NCBI RefSeq assembly: GCF_030410375.1
Contig: NZ_JAUHHE010000014.1
Span: 1 to 64,000 of the forward strand
Source of the DNA: Zwartia vadi
GTDB lineage: Bacteria; Pseudomonadota; Gammaproteobacteria; Burkholderiales; Burkholderiaceae_B
Direction of reading: 5' to 3'
DNA length: 64,000 bases
Part shown: positions 1 through 8,309 of the stretch, one piece after another
Numbering within the stretch: the first letter of the stretch is position 1
How the letters are laid out: every line of letters starts with the position of its first letter
Program-made: the position numbers and the translations under genes
The notes under the pieces: model-generated
What the model was told of the DNA's origin: nothing
What the model saw: only the letters and a program-made list of their open reading frames with translations
The model's database searches: none

Positions 1-127
1 ATATTCACTATTACAACAACGACCGGATCAAGACAAAACTCAAAGGGCTGAGTCCTGTGCAATACAGAACTCAACCCTTGAGGCCCTAATCCGCTTTTAA
101 ACTGTCCAACTTTATGGGGTCAGTTCA
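1..127 (+). mobile_element. Right end of an IS3-family (IS150-like) insertion sequence
   Basis: The first 89 bases encode the C-terminus of an IS3-type transposase (OrfB). The sequence at 102-127 then matches a typical IS150-type terminal inverted repeat. Read on the minus strand it begins TGAACTGACCCCATAAAG and continues TTGGACAG. The left part of the element lies outside the window, so length, target duplication and activity cannot be judged. The element ends about 100 bp upstream of the nudix gene. The family is recognised from the transposase tail and the repeat; the exact IS name is not known. Confidence 0.8.
3..89 (+). CDS. IS3-family transposase OrfB, C-terminal fragment (partial at window edge)
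   Basis: The frame reads into the window from the left and stops at 87-89. The visible tail contains YYNNDRIKTKLKGLSPVQYR, the conserved end of the DDE integrase domain of IS150/IS3-group transposases, where the motif closes the catalytic core. Only about 28 residues are visible. Whether the whole protein is intact cannot be seen. The stop lies 12 bp before the terminal inverted repeat, the usual arrangement in this family. Confidence 0.8.
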   Translation: MHYYNNDRIKTKLKGLSPVQYRTQPLRP

Positions 128-227
128 TTCGAGGTGCTTTTTTGTTGGGCGAAGCATGCAACAAGATGTTAAAAAGGTCTATTAACTATTTTTATTCCAT
201 TGGTGTGTTGTCTATTTACCTTTGATT

Positions 228-968
228 ATGTCCTCAGAAGCCCCTGAAAATCTGCGTCCACGCCGCCCTCCAGTCAGACCTTCTTTTGATCCGATGACGC
301 AGCCATGGAGTCCTTCAGCGCTTCCTTTCACTGCGGTACCCGCGCACAAGTTATCCGCCGGCGCTTTGCGCAGCGTATTGAGCGGGGAAATCCAGCGGCC
401 ACTCGACATTCCGAACGAGTCGCTCATCAGAATGCCTGGCCGTGAGGGAACGCCCGTTGAGGCGGCGGTGCTTGTGCCGATCGTGATGCGACCGGATGGG
501 TTGACAGTCTTGCTGACTCAGCGGAGTGCGCATTTAAACGACCACGCAGGGCAAATCAGTTTTCCGGGTGGGAGAGTGGAGTCAACGGATGCGGATGCGC
601 GAGCGACTGCACTTCGCGAGACTGAGGAAGAGACTGGCCTGTCCAGGGACTATGTGGAGTGTTTGGGAGGCTTGCCTCGTTACGTGACAGGAACCGGGTT
701 TGCAATCAGTCCGGTCACAGCACTGGTTCGCCCCGGCTTTGTACTCAATCCTGATACCTTCGAGGTTGCCGAGATTTTTGAAGTACCTTTGACGTTTTTG
801 ACGGATCCGGCCAATTACCGTTTGCACCGTGCCGAATTGGCGGATGGCCGTATCCGTCAGTATTACTCCATCCCCTGGAAACAATATTTCATTTGGGGGG
901 CGACAGCAGCGATGTTGCTAGGCATGTGCCAGATTTTGTCGGAAGCAGCCGGGGCAGAGGTCGACTGA
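228..968 (+). CDS. CoA pyrophosphatase, Nudix hydrolase (NudL/YeaB family)
   Basis: Predicted to hydrolyse coenzyme A and related nucleotides to 4'-phosphopantetheine and 3',5'-ADP. The Nudix box lies at about residues 114-138 (GGRVEST...ALRETEEETGL) and is preceded by the UPF0035/NuCoA signature LLTQRSAHLNDHAGQISFPG, which separates CoA hydrolases from other Nudix enzymes. The length (246 residues) exceeds E. coli NudL because of a proline/arginine-rich N-terminal extension of about 40 residues. I chose the ATG at 228. A TTG at 222 and an ATG at 294 are also in frame, and none has a clear ribosome binding site. It is convergent with rsgA, with a 10-bp gap. Confidence 0.85.
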   Translation: MSSEAPENLRPRRPPVRPSFDPMTQPWSPSALPFTAVPAHKLSAGALRSVLSGEIQRPLDIPNESLIRMPGREGTPVEAAVLVPIVMRPDGLTVLLTQRSAHLNDHAGQISFPGGRVESTDADARATALRETEEETGLSRDYVECLGGLPRYVTGTGFAISPVTALVRPGFVLNPDTFEVAEIFEVPLTFLTDPANYRLHRAELADGRIRQYYSIPWKQYFIWGATAAMLLGMCQILSEAAGAEVD

Positions 969-978
969 AGGTAGAACT

Positions 979-1878
979 TTAGTAGCTTTCGTGATCGTCT
1001 TTTGCCTGGACAAGTCTGACATACAAAGCATGCCGAGCGGGGTTGATGTCTTGACGCGCCAGCGCGGCGAGCACTCCGCAGCCAGGTTCATGTTGATGGG
1101 TACAGTTATAAAAGCGGCAGTGTTCTCTGTGCTCGTTAAACTCGGGAAATCCGCGTTCAATTTCCTCACGACTCAAATGCAGCAGCCCAAAGCCTTGAAA
1201 CCCTGGTGAGTCAATCAAGTCTCCACCTCCTTCGGGCAGGTGATAGAGGCGCGTACTCGTCGTGGTGTGGCGTCCAGCACCCAAGGCGACAGAATGTTCT
1301 TTTGTCGCGGCCTGTGCGAGAGGCACGAGGGTATTCAACAAGGTCGACTTTCCCATGGCACTCTGACCCAGGAGGAGCGAAGTTTTGTCTTTGAGCAAGG
1401 GCAGCAAATGATTATGCACATTGACCGGATCGCGGGCACAAATTTCAATAATCGGAACGCCCAGAGAACGAAAAGGTGCCAGTCTTTCCAGCGCGGCAGG
1501 CATCCCTTCAGTTAAATCAACTTTATTGAGCAAAATAATGGGCGTAATGTCTGCGGACCAGGCGCCTGCCAATGCTCGACCGAGCAAGTCATCTGAAAAG
1601 GGTGGTTCAACAGCAATGACGATCAGGAGCTGATCGACATTGGCGGCAAATTGTTTGCTGCGGGATTCATCAGAGCGATAAAGAAGATTTTTTCGCGCCA
1701 GAATTGTTTCTAGCGCACCTTCATCCTGACCTTGTGGCGAGATCAGGACGTCATCGCCCACGGCGGCATCATTTTTCTTACCGCGTGGAAAACATTTAAT
1801 AAGCGTGCCATCTTCGATTTCGACAGTGTAATGCCGCCCATGGGCCGCAATGACGCGTCCTTTCAAGCGTTCGGTCAT
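979..1878 (-). CDS. rsgA: Ribosome small subunit-dependent GTPase A
   Basis: Circularly permuted GTPase that helps late 30S subunit maturation. The order of motifs shows the permutation: an OB-fold N-terminus, then G4 (NKVD, residues 118-121), then the P-loop (GQSAMGKST, 171-179), then G3 (DSPG, 223-226). A C-terminal zinc knuckle has C254, C259, H261 and C267. The P-loop has Ala where many homologues have Gly (GxSGxGKS), a mild variation. Its start codon overlaps the stop of the upstream M48 protease gene by 4 bp (ATGA), which suggests translational coupling. Confidence 0.95.
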   Translation of the reverse strand: MTERLKGRVIAAHGRHYTVEIEDGTLIKCFPRGKKNDAAVGDDVLISPQGQDEGALETILARKNLLYRSDESRSKQFAANVDQLLIVIAVEPPFSDDLLGRALAGAWSADITPIILLNKVDLTEGMPAALERLAPFRSLGVPIIEICARDPVNVHNHLLPLLKDKTSLLLGQSAMGKSTLLNTLVPLAQAATKEHSVALGAGRHTTTSTRLYHLPEGGGDLIDSPGFQGFGLLHLSREEIERGFPEFNEHREHCRFYNCTHQHEPGCGVLAALARQDINPARHALYVRLVQAKDDHESY

Positions 1879-3119
1879 GTGGCAAGCAGTTGCCGAATAC
1901 GGATAGCAACGGGTGGATGGCTATCGTAGAAGGCAGAGTGAAGCGGATCAGGGGTCAGAGTCGAAGCATTGTCGTCAACGAGCTTGACCAGCGCTGACAC
2001 GAGCTGGTCTGCCGAGCTTTGATTGCTGGCGAAACGGTCCGCTTCAAATTCATCCTTGCGTGAAAACCAGCTAAACAAAGGCGTGAGTCCAAATGTGAAG
2101 ACTGGCACCACCATAAAGAACAAAATGAGTGCCATGGCGTCATTCCGACCGCCTAGTTGAGGGAGTACACCCAAGTCTGTGTAGAACCATACCTGCTGGG
2201 CCAACCAGCCAAGAATGGCAAAGAAAATCAGTGCGCCGGTAAAGCTCATCACCAAGCGTTTCAAAATGTGATTGTGCTTGAAATGACCTAACTCATGTGC
2301 AAGGACTGCAATAATTTCATCCTTGTTCAAGCGTGCGAGTAGAGTGTCAAAAAATACGATGCGGCGAGCCCGACCAAAACCTGTGAAGTAGGCGTTACCA
2401 TGCGCTGAACGTTTTGAGCCATCCATCACGAAAAGACCATTGAGCGAAAATCCGCAACGTTGAGCCAGTTCCTGGATCTGTTGGGCCAAAGCTTGATCCT
2501 CGAGCGGGGTAAATTTATTAAAAAGCGGCGCAATCCATGTTGGAAAAATAAATAAAACCAGCAAGTTGAACAAAGACCATAACCCCCAAGCCCAGACCCA
2601 CCAAAATGTACCTGCCTCGGCCATGAGCCAAAGAACGGCGGCAATCAAGGGCAAGCCGAGTACGGCACCAATCGCGATGCCCTTGAGAGAGTCTGTAACA
2701 AACAGCTTTGGCGTCATCCGGTTAAAGCCAAACTTTGCCTCCAGTTTGAACTGCCGATAGATGGAAAAGGGCAAACCGAGCGCGCCGAGCAGTGTGATCA
2801 CAGCAACGATCAGAAGGACTTGACGCAACAAATCGTGCGAGGTCAGCGTACTCACCCAGAGGTCTATCTGCTGTAAACCGCCCAGTAGGGTGAGCCCAAC
2901 TAACACTGCCGCATCGAAAACGAGCTCGATCATACCCAGTTTGACCTTGGCCGCGGTGTAGTCTGCGGCCCGCTGATGGCTGGTGAGTCCGATACGTGAG
3001 GCGAACTCGGCGGGCACGGTATCGCGGTGACTCACGACATGCCGGAGCTGACGACTGGCCAGCCAAAGCCGGGTACCGATAGTCGCGAGAAGAAAGGCAA
3101 TAAAAAGTATCGTAAGCAT
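1875..3119 (-). CDS. M48 family metallopeptidase, Ste24-like CAAX-type membrane protease
   Basis: Integral membrane zinc protease. The catalytic motif HELGH lies at residues 275-279. The third zinc ligand is probably the Glu in RKDEFEADRFAS about 75 residues later. About six or seven hydrophobic helices are visible, starting with one at residues 1-20. At 414 residues it fits bacterial Ste24 homologues better than HtpX (about 290). Bacteria usually have no prenylated CAAX proteins, so the likely role is membrane-protein quality control; that is inference. It sits upstream of and overlaps rsgA, and is divergent from orn. Confidence 0.88.
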   Translation of the reverse strand: MLTILFIAFLLATIGTRLWLASRQLRHVVSHRDTVPAEFASRIGLTSHQRAADYTAAKVKLGMIELVFDAAVLVGLTLLGGLQQIDLWVSTLTSHDLLRQVLLIVAVITLLGALGLPFSIYRQFKLEAKFGFNRMTPKLFVTDSLKGIAIGAVLGLPLIAAVLWLMAEAGTFWWVWAWGLWSLFNLLVLFIFPTWIAPLFNKFTPLEDQALAQQIQELAQRCGFSLNGLFVMDGSKRSAHGNAYFTGFGRARRIVFFDTLLARLNKDEIIAVLAHELGHFKHNHILKRLVMSFTGALIFFAILGWLAQQVWFYTDLGVLPQLGGRNDAMALILFFMVVPVFTFGLTPLFSWFSRKDEFEADRFASNQSSADQLVSALVKLVDDNASTLTPDPLHSAFYDSHPPVAIRIRQLLAT

Positions 3120-3178
3120 GAGTCCAGAGAGCCTTATGGCAGCATGTGAGAAAATCGTGTTTTAACTGGATTGATTAT

Positions 3179-3772
3179 ATGGCTAACACCCCCGCTCAGG
3201 CAGTTACCCCACAAAATGGAAAGTCAATTCCCAACGAGTTCCGCCTGGTTTGGCTGGACATGGAAATGACGGGTTTAGACCCTCAAAAGGAACGCATCAT
3301 TGAGGTTGCTGTTGTCGTGACAGAGCCGGACCTGACAATTGTTGCAGAGGGGCCTGTTCTGGTGATCCATCAGCCTGACAGTCTGCTTGATGCGATGGAT
3401 AGCTGGAACCGCTCCACCCATGGCAAAAGTGGCCTGACCGAAAAGGTTAAGGCGTCAACCCTGACTGAGGCGCAGGCAGAGGATCAGCTCATAGAGTTTT
3501 TGTCACGCTATGTTCCAGCGGGCAAGTCGCCCTTGTGCGGCAACACGGTGAGTCAAGACCGACGGTTTATGTTTAATTACATGCCCAAGCTTGAGCAGTT
3601 TTTTCACTATCGAACAATCGATGTCAGTACGATCAAGGAGCTTGCGCGACGCTGGAAGCCAGAGCTTTTAAAGGGATTTGAAAAACGCAGCAAACACGAG
3701 GCGCTTGCGGATATTTACGAGTCTATCGATGAGCTGAAGTACTATCGGGAAACGTTCATCAAACTGACCTGA
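3179..3772 (+). CDS. orn: Oligoribonuclease
   Basis: DEDDh 3'-5' exoribonuclease that degrades 2-5 nt RNA fragments and pGpG to mononucleotides. The first acidic motif is [10 protein letters not shown] (D27, E29). The last motif is [19 protein letters not shown] near the C-terminus. Length is 197 residues, near the usual 180-200. The reading frame is open upstream to 3146, but the ATG at 3179 starts a protein that matches the family length. The 3' end overlaps the convergent MATE gene by 14 bp. Confidence 0.95.
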   Translation: MANTPAQAVTPQNGKSIPNEFRLVWLDMEMTGLDPQKERIIEVAVVVTEPDLTIVAEGPVLVIHQPDSLLDAMDSWNRSTHGKSGLTEKVKASTLTEAQAEDQLIEFLSRYVPAGKSPLCGNTVSQDRRFMFNYMPKLEQFFHYRTIDVSTIKELARRWKPELLKGFEKRSKHEALADIYESIDELKYYRETFIKLT

Positions 3773-5162
3773 GTCGCTTGATGATGTGACGGTACCAGCC
3801 GTGCAACAAAACGGCTGAGATCGCCAAGCCGATCGTCGCCATGAGCCACATGCTGCCGGCACCGACGGGTGAGCCCGCCAAGAGTTGATTGCGTAGCGGT
3901 TCAATTAGACCGCGACCTGGTCCAAAACCTAGCCACCAGCCTCCAAGTAAGCCTACTACCATCAGTGCAAAAATTTGTAGACACAAAGGCACGACGGCAA
4001 CCTTGTGTGCGCGTAGGATGTAGCTGTTGATACATTGCATCGCATCAACCACATGAAAGAATGGCAACAGCGCCAACAAAGATAAGGCAATCGCGGCAAC
4101 CGTGGCATCGTTCGTGTAAAGCGCCACAATGACGTCGCGGCCAAAGTAAAGCGCGCAAGCTGTGATGAGGGCGCCACATAAGCCGACCACTAAGCCCATC
4201 ATGCTTGTTCGATGTGCCTGATGAAGTTGTCCGGCTCCAATCGCCTGAGCGGTGAGCGATGCGGTCGCGACACCGATAGCCATGGGCATCATGTAGGCGA
4301 GGGCGGCCAGATTGGAAGTGATTTGATGGCCGCCAATGACAGCCGTACCCTCTTGCGCAACCAGAAGCGCCATGAAAGTAAAGGCGCTGACTTCAACGAG
4401 ATAGGAGCCTCCCATCGGAATGCCAAGTCGCAAGATGGCCCAGAGCTCGCTCCATTCAGGACGTCCAAGCTTTAATTTAAATTGTTTGTAAAAGGGCGTG
4501 CGGGTGACGACCCATAGCCCAATGGCCAGGTTGATCCAAAAGACAATTGCCGAAGAAATGCCTGCGCCTGTTGCCCCTAGCGCTGGGAACCCCCAGTTAC
4601 CAAAAATCAGTAACCAGTTGAAAAATATTTTCAGAACAATCCCGAGGAGATTGATCATCATGATCAGCTTGGGCCGGGATACTGCGTTGGCAAGTGAGTA
4701 GACCGTGCGAAACATGAGTGCCGCAGGCAACGCGCAGGTAAGTGCAAGGAGATAGCTTTTGACGTTTGCACGCACAAGCGGATCAAGATCGCCAGAAAAG
4801 CTTAGCCAGACATCGGGAAAAAGCAGAACAGCCCCACCTACTACGGAGAGCAAGAGCGAGACCCAGATGCCTTGCCCCCAGGTCTGCCCAACACGCTCGA
4901 GTTTGCCAGCTCCCACGTACTGTGCCTGGATTGGAATGAGTGCGTGCATCACTCCCGTTAGTCCAATGAACACCGTGATGTAAATTGAAATCGACAAAGC
5001 CATCGTGGCGAGATCAATTGGACCAGCATGCCCAGTCATCGCCGTGTCAAGTACGCCAAAAGCCATGCTCGCCCATTGACTGATCAGGATAGGCCAGGAC
5101 TGCTTAAATATGGCACAGAGGGTGGCGCCGAAAGATCGCGCCGAAGTATCAACAACGCTCAT
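3759..5162 (-). CDS. MATE family multidrug/Na+ antiporter (NorM-like)
   Basis: A 467-residue inner-membrane protein with about 12 hydrophobic helices in two homologous halves, as in NorM. The N-terminal helix region [20 protein letters not shown] contains the MATE signature in which the first helix faces the cation site. Expected to export cationic drugs or metabolites in exchange for Na+ or H+. It follows the ArnT-like gene and overlaps it by 4 bp (ATGA), so both are probably translated from one mRNA. The substrate cannot be inferred from sequence. Confidence 0.88.
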   Translation of the reverse strand: MSVVDTSARSFGATLCAIFKQSWPILISQWASMAFGVLDTAMTGHAGPIDLATMALSISIYITVFIGLTGVMHALIPIQAQYVGAGKLERVGQTWGQGIWVSLLLSVVGGAVLLFPDVWLSFSGDLDPLVRANVKSYLLALTCALPAALMFRTVYSLANAVSRPKLIMMINLLGIVLKIFFNWLLIFGNWGFPALGATGAGISSAIVFWINLAIGLWVVTRTPFYKQFKLKLGRPEWSELWAILRLGIPMGGSYLVEVSAFTFMALLVAQEGTAVIGGHQITSNLAALAYMMPMAIGVATASLTAQAIGAGQLHQAHRTSMMGLVVGLCGALITACALYFGRDVIVALYTNDATVAAIALSLLALLPFFHVVDAMQCINSYILRAHKVAVVPLCLQIFALMVVGLLGGWWLGFGPGRGLIEPLRNQLLAGSPVGAGSMWLMATIGLAISAVLLHGWYRHIIKRLRSV

Positions 5163-6910
5163 TGTATTGGCAGACGCAAAATTCTGTAGCGATCAAAGCG
5201 GTCAGCACCACGAGAGCCTTGCCAGAGCACTTCGGCATTTTCGCTAAAACCTGCCTCGTCATTTTCGAGTTTTTTGCGCGTCGTTTGCTGCAAGACAAAT
5301 GGACACTGTGGATCGTAGACTATCTCAATATGATCAAACACATAGAGAGAGGCTTGCGGACCGAGTGCCAAGCCTTGGCCTCGTAAGCAGGCCAACTCAC
5401 CAGGAGTGGAGGAGAGACTTTCAAGGGTCTGGCGAATTTCGGCTGACATGGGGCGATAGCTACGAACATAGTCGATCGCGGGCATCCAGAGTAAAACAAG
5501 CATGATCCAAGTCAGGGTCAGGCCACCGGCAGCGAGCAAGGATCCGCGCCACAGTGCATTGGGATTTGCTTTCACGCGCCAGACAATCATGGCAATCCAG
5601 CAAAGTGTGCAAACAATGGCAAGGGCGACGCTCCACCAGACGATTTGAGGTTCGTAGCCTGCTGTCTGACGCGCGATATTCAGTGAGATTTGCTGGGGAA
5701 CGCCAAAATGCAGTGCGAACCAGCCTACCCAGACGCAGGCGACCGTAACTGAAAAACACATCAAGGCAAACCAGTCGAGCGTGTTGATCACGCCCCGACG
5801 CATGGTCGGAATGGCAAAGGCAGAGAGCACGGCGAGTGGACAAATAAACAGGACGTACTCGGCCTCCCCGGACTGTGACGACACAAAAAGCGTCAGCACG
5901 GCGCCAAGCATCAACGAAAAAGGCAGCCAGATATGCGGTGCGGTCGTCCAACGACGCCATTGCCAAAGTGCAAGGAGCGCCAAAGGCCAGGTTGGCCAGA
6001 GAAACCAGGGTAGATCGCGCATCGGTCTGACGGCATTTTCGTACTCGGGGAGTCCGAAATTCAGTTCATTCCAGTGCAGCCACGCTTTCATCCACTCGGG
6101 GTGGATGTTCATAGTGGGTATCCACCAGCTTGCAATCAGTGTAGCGGCTAAGAACACTGCAAACAGAGCATAATATCTAACCGACCATAGAGCTGAGCGC
6201 TTGATCAGTGCGATCGGCAATGCAAACAAGAGTGGCACCAAGCCCGGCCAAGCGCGTGTTAAAAACGCACCGGTCAGCGCGAGCGTGAGCATAACCATGC
6301 CCATCTTAGGCTTGTCCAGCATGCGAGCCAGCGCATAAAACCCAAGCGTTTGAAAAGCAAGATTGGCAGGTACATCTGAAGTTTCGTGAAACCGCAGCAG
6401 TACGCCGCCAGTAGCCAGAAAGAGCAAGGTCGCGACATCAGCCAGAAGTCGACCATAGTCTTTGACGGAAGGTTCGCCTCCAAATGGTAACGCAAGCGGT
6501 TGAGCCTCTGTTCGGCGTCCCAATAAGTAAGTTCCATACCAGACTGAGCCAAGGGTCATGGCAAACCAAATCAGATTAATGACGCGCGAGGCTGCAACTT
6601 CTCCGATCCATGAGCCGAACAAATGAATCAGGATCGCGCCTAACCACATCACCAGTGGTCCGTCTTGGGCAATCTTGATGTCGCCAAAATGAGGAATCAG
6701 CCATTGGTAACCTTGAGACTCCAGGGCCGATAACATCTTGGCCAGACTCAGCACATCATCTGTTTTCCAGGGGTCTCTGCCAAATAATCCTGCAATCACA
6801 TAGGCAGCCGCAAGCACCAGCAAGATCAGTCGCGGGAGCTTGGTAGACGCATTGGCAGTCAGCCTTGCCGGAGTGGATTGGGTAGCAGAGAGCGACACGC
6901 GCAGACTCAA
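5159..6910 (-). CDS. ArnT-like glycosyltransferase (GT83/PMT family), candidate lipid A sugar transferase
   Basis: A 583-residue membrane protein with about 12 helices and a C-terminal soluble domain. The first periplasmic loop carries GRDPWKTDD (residues 44-52), the acidic catalytic site of ArnT/PMT enzymes, which move a sugar from undecaprenyl phosphate to a lipid acceptor. In Bordetella and Francisella, homologues (LgmB, FlmK) add glucosamine or galactosamine to lipid A phosphates, and a matching glycosyltransferase and deacetylase occur at 36.0-37.9 kb here. The start chosen is a TTG at 6910 with GAAGG close upstream. A GTG four codons later is an alternative. It overlaps the MATE gene downstream by 4 bp. 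Confidence 0.8.
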   Translation of the reverse strand: MSLRVSLSATQSTPARLTANASTKLPRLILLVLAAAYVIAGLFGRDPWKTDDVLSLAKMLSALESQGYQWLIPHFGDIKIAQDGPLVMWLGAILIHLFGSWIGEVAASRVINLIWFAMTLGSVWYGTYLLGRRTEAQPLALPFGGEPSVKDYGRLLADVATLLFLATGGVLLRFHETSDVPANLAFQTLGFYALARMLDKPKMGMVMLTLALTGAFLTRAWPGLVPLLFALPIALIKRSALWSVRYYALFAVFLAATLIASWWIPTMNIHPEWMKAWLHWNELNFGLPEYENAVRPMRDLPWFLWPTWPLALLALWQWRRWTTAPHIWLPFSLMLGAVLTLFVSSQSGEAEYVLFICPLAVLSAFAIPTMRRGVINTLDWFALMCFSVTVACVWVGWFALHFGVPQQISLNIARQTAGYEPQIVWWSVALAIVCTLCWIAMIVWRVKANPNALWRGSLLAAGGLTLTWIMLVLLWMPAIDYVRSYRPMSAEIRQTLESLSSTPGELACLRGQGLALGPQASLYVFDHIEIVYDPQCPFVLQQTTRKKLENDEAGFSENAEVLWQGSRGADRFDRYRILRLPIQ

Positions 6911-6942
6911 ACCTTCAAATTAAGGACTTGGTGTGACATTAA

Positions 6943-6970
6943 CAAAAAAAAGGCAGCCTAGAGGCCGCCT
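6943..6970 (-). terminator. Rho-independent terminator after rpmE2
   Basis: Read on the minus strand, the stem GGCGGCC-TCTA-GGCTGCC (7 bp, one G-U pair) is followed by a run of eight T. It lies about 35 bp past the rpmE2 stop codon and just before the ArnT-like gene, so it separates the two units. Confidence 0.85.
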
Positions 6971-7004
6971 CATTTTTACGAACGCTGATCCTGATGAATC
7001 TGGA

Positions 7005-7271
7005 TCAGGCAGATGCCTTTTTCGTTCCGGACGTGCGAGCAAAACGGGCACGGAACTTTTCAACGCGACCGGTTTCGACAATACGGGTCTGAGCGCCGGT
7101 GTAGAAAGGGTGAGATTCCGATGTCACGTCGCATTTGAAAAGAGGATAGGTTTTGCCATCCAATTCAATAGTTTCGCGGCTGTTGAGTGTTGAGCGGGTG
7201 ATGAACTTGTTGCCTGTCTGCAGGTCAACGAACACCACATCGCGGTAATTAGGGTGAATCTCGGCTTTCAT
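7005..7271 (-). CDS. rpmE2: 50S ribosomal protein L31 type B
   Basis: An 88-residue protein of the zinc-free (C-minus) L31 form. It has none of the CxxC pairs of type A L31, and it keeps the family signature [15 protein letters not shown] at the start and SHPFYTG in the middle. Type B L31 commonly replaces the zinc form under zinc shortage. In many bacteria it is the only L31. A lysine/arginine-rich C-terminus fits rRNA binding. A good terminator follows, and a perfect palindrome (7321-7344) sits about 50 bp upstream of the start codon and may regulate it. Confidence 0.95.
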   Translation of the reverse strand: MKAEIHPNYRDVVFVDLQTGNKFITRSTLNSRETIELDGKTYPLFKCDVTSESHPFYTGAQTRIVETGRVEKFRARFARTSGTKKASA

Positions 7272-7320
7272 CTTAAATCCTTTCGGTTGGGCGGGTCGCC
7301 AGCCACATTCACTGTCGTCT

Positions 7321-7344
7321 CAACTGTAGTGAACACTACAGTTG
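7321..7344. promoter_or_regulatory. Perfect 24-bp palindrome upstream of rpmE2 (putative operator)
   Basis: Two perfect 11-bp arms, CAACTGTAGTG and CACTACAGTTG, are separated by AA. The palindrome lies in the 199-bp divergent gap between rpmE2 (minus) and the spermidine-synthase-like gene (plus), 50 bp from the rpmE2 start. The size and symmetry suggest a dimeric repressor site. Zur is a natural candidate for a type B L31, but the sequence does not look like the Zur boxes I know. The CTG/CAG spacing is also 2 bp too wide for a LexA box. No terminator-like T-run follows on either strand. Confidence 0.5.
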
Positions 7345-7470
7345 TATCAATACAGCAATATCGCCACGTATCCTAAGTTAAGCTCGCCATTCTACAGGTA
7401 AAGGGGAGATTTCGCAATGTGACAATGCTATTCTGCCTGCCAGAGGGAATAAAAAAGGTGTTTTTTTACA

Positions 7471-8286
7471 ATGGCTTGGAAAAAAACCGCTGCACCGCAG
7501 CGAAAAAATGCTGGTGTACAAAAAGAGTTGGTTACGTCTGTACGGGATATTCCCACCATTTCTGAGGGTGGAGGCGTCCGTTATTTGCATTTCGGTACTG
7601 AGTGGGTGCAGGGTGCGATGTGGGTATCAAAACCTGCGGAGCTGGTCCTTGAGTACACCGCGCAGATGATGGCTTGGCTGCTTTTTTTGGCGCCACCGCG
7701 GCATCAATCGATTGGCATGCTGGGTCTGGGCGCGGGGTCGCTCGCCCGATTTTGCCTGAAACATACCTCCAGCAAGATCAATATTGTCGAGTGGAACCCT
7801 CTTGTCACCTCAGCCTGTGAGTTGTATTTCAAGTTACCCAGGCCTTCAAGGATGTTGATCGAGCATCTCGATGCCGAGGTGTGGGTGAGTGATGGGCATC
7901 ATCATGACCAATGTGCGGTATTAATGGTGGATTTGTATGATGCGCAGGCTGCGGGTCCGGTACGAGATTCGCTCGCGTTCTATCAGAATTGTCATCAGGT
8001 GCTTGGAGAGGTTGGTGTGATGACAGTGAATCTTTTCGGCGCGCACGCGAGTTTTGAAAAAAACATTCGTCGATTGAGCGCCGCGTTTGATGGGCGATTG
8101 TTGAGTTTGCCCCAAATTGACGCTGGTAATCAGGTTGTGCTGGCTTTTAAAGGACCTCCGATCAGTGTGTCGATTGAACAACTGCTCGCACGCGCCGACG
8201 ATGTTGAGTCACAATATGGATTGCCGGCTAAGAAATGGGTGCGATCGATGATTGGCCGGACAGAAAACGGAATATTGACAGTGTGA
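7471..8286 (+). CDS. Spermidine synthase-like SAM-dependent protein
   Basis: A 271-residue protein with the polyamine synthase fold. The SAM/dcSAM-binding glycine motif is in GMLGLGAGSLARFCLKH, with the acidic ribose-binding residue in IVEWNPLV and the third motif in MVDLYDAQAAG. It resembles the short SpeE-like proteins found in many Burkholderiales, not a full SpeE. No speD or other polyamine gene is nearby, so the substrate is unknown and it may methylate or aminopropylate something else. The next gene begins 23 bp after its stop, so co-transcription is likely. Confidence 0.75.
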   Translation: MAWKKTAAPQRKNAGVQKELVTSVRDIPTISEGGGVRYLHFGTEWVQGAMWVSKPAELVLEYTAQMMAWLLFLAPPRHQSIGMLGLGAGSLARFCLKHTSSKINIVEWNPLVTSACELYFKLPRPSRMLIEHLDAEVWVSDGHHHDQCAVLMVDLYDAQAAGPVRDSLAFYQNCHQVLGEVGVMTVNLFGAHASFEKNIRRLSAAFDGRLLSLPQIDAGNQVVLAFKGPPISVSIEQLLARADDVESQYGLPAKKWVRSMIGRTENGILTV

Positions 8287-8309
8287 GCGTTGTGATTTTT
8301 TTGAAGAAA

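Noticed and set aside
7321..7344. The palindrome as a LexA (SOS) box
   Set aside because: The CTG and CAG are separated by 12 bases instead of the usual 10, and neither flanking gene is an SOS gene.
8235..8309. An upstream start for the COG2984 binding protein
   Set aside because: It would lie inside the preceding gene and bury the clear signal peptide that begins at the ATG at 8310.
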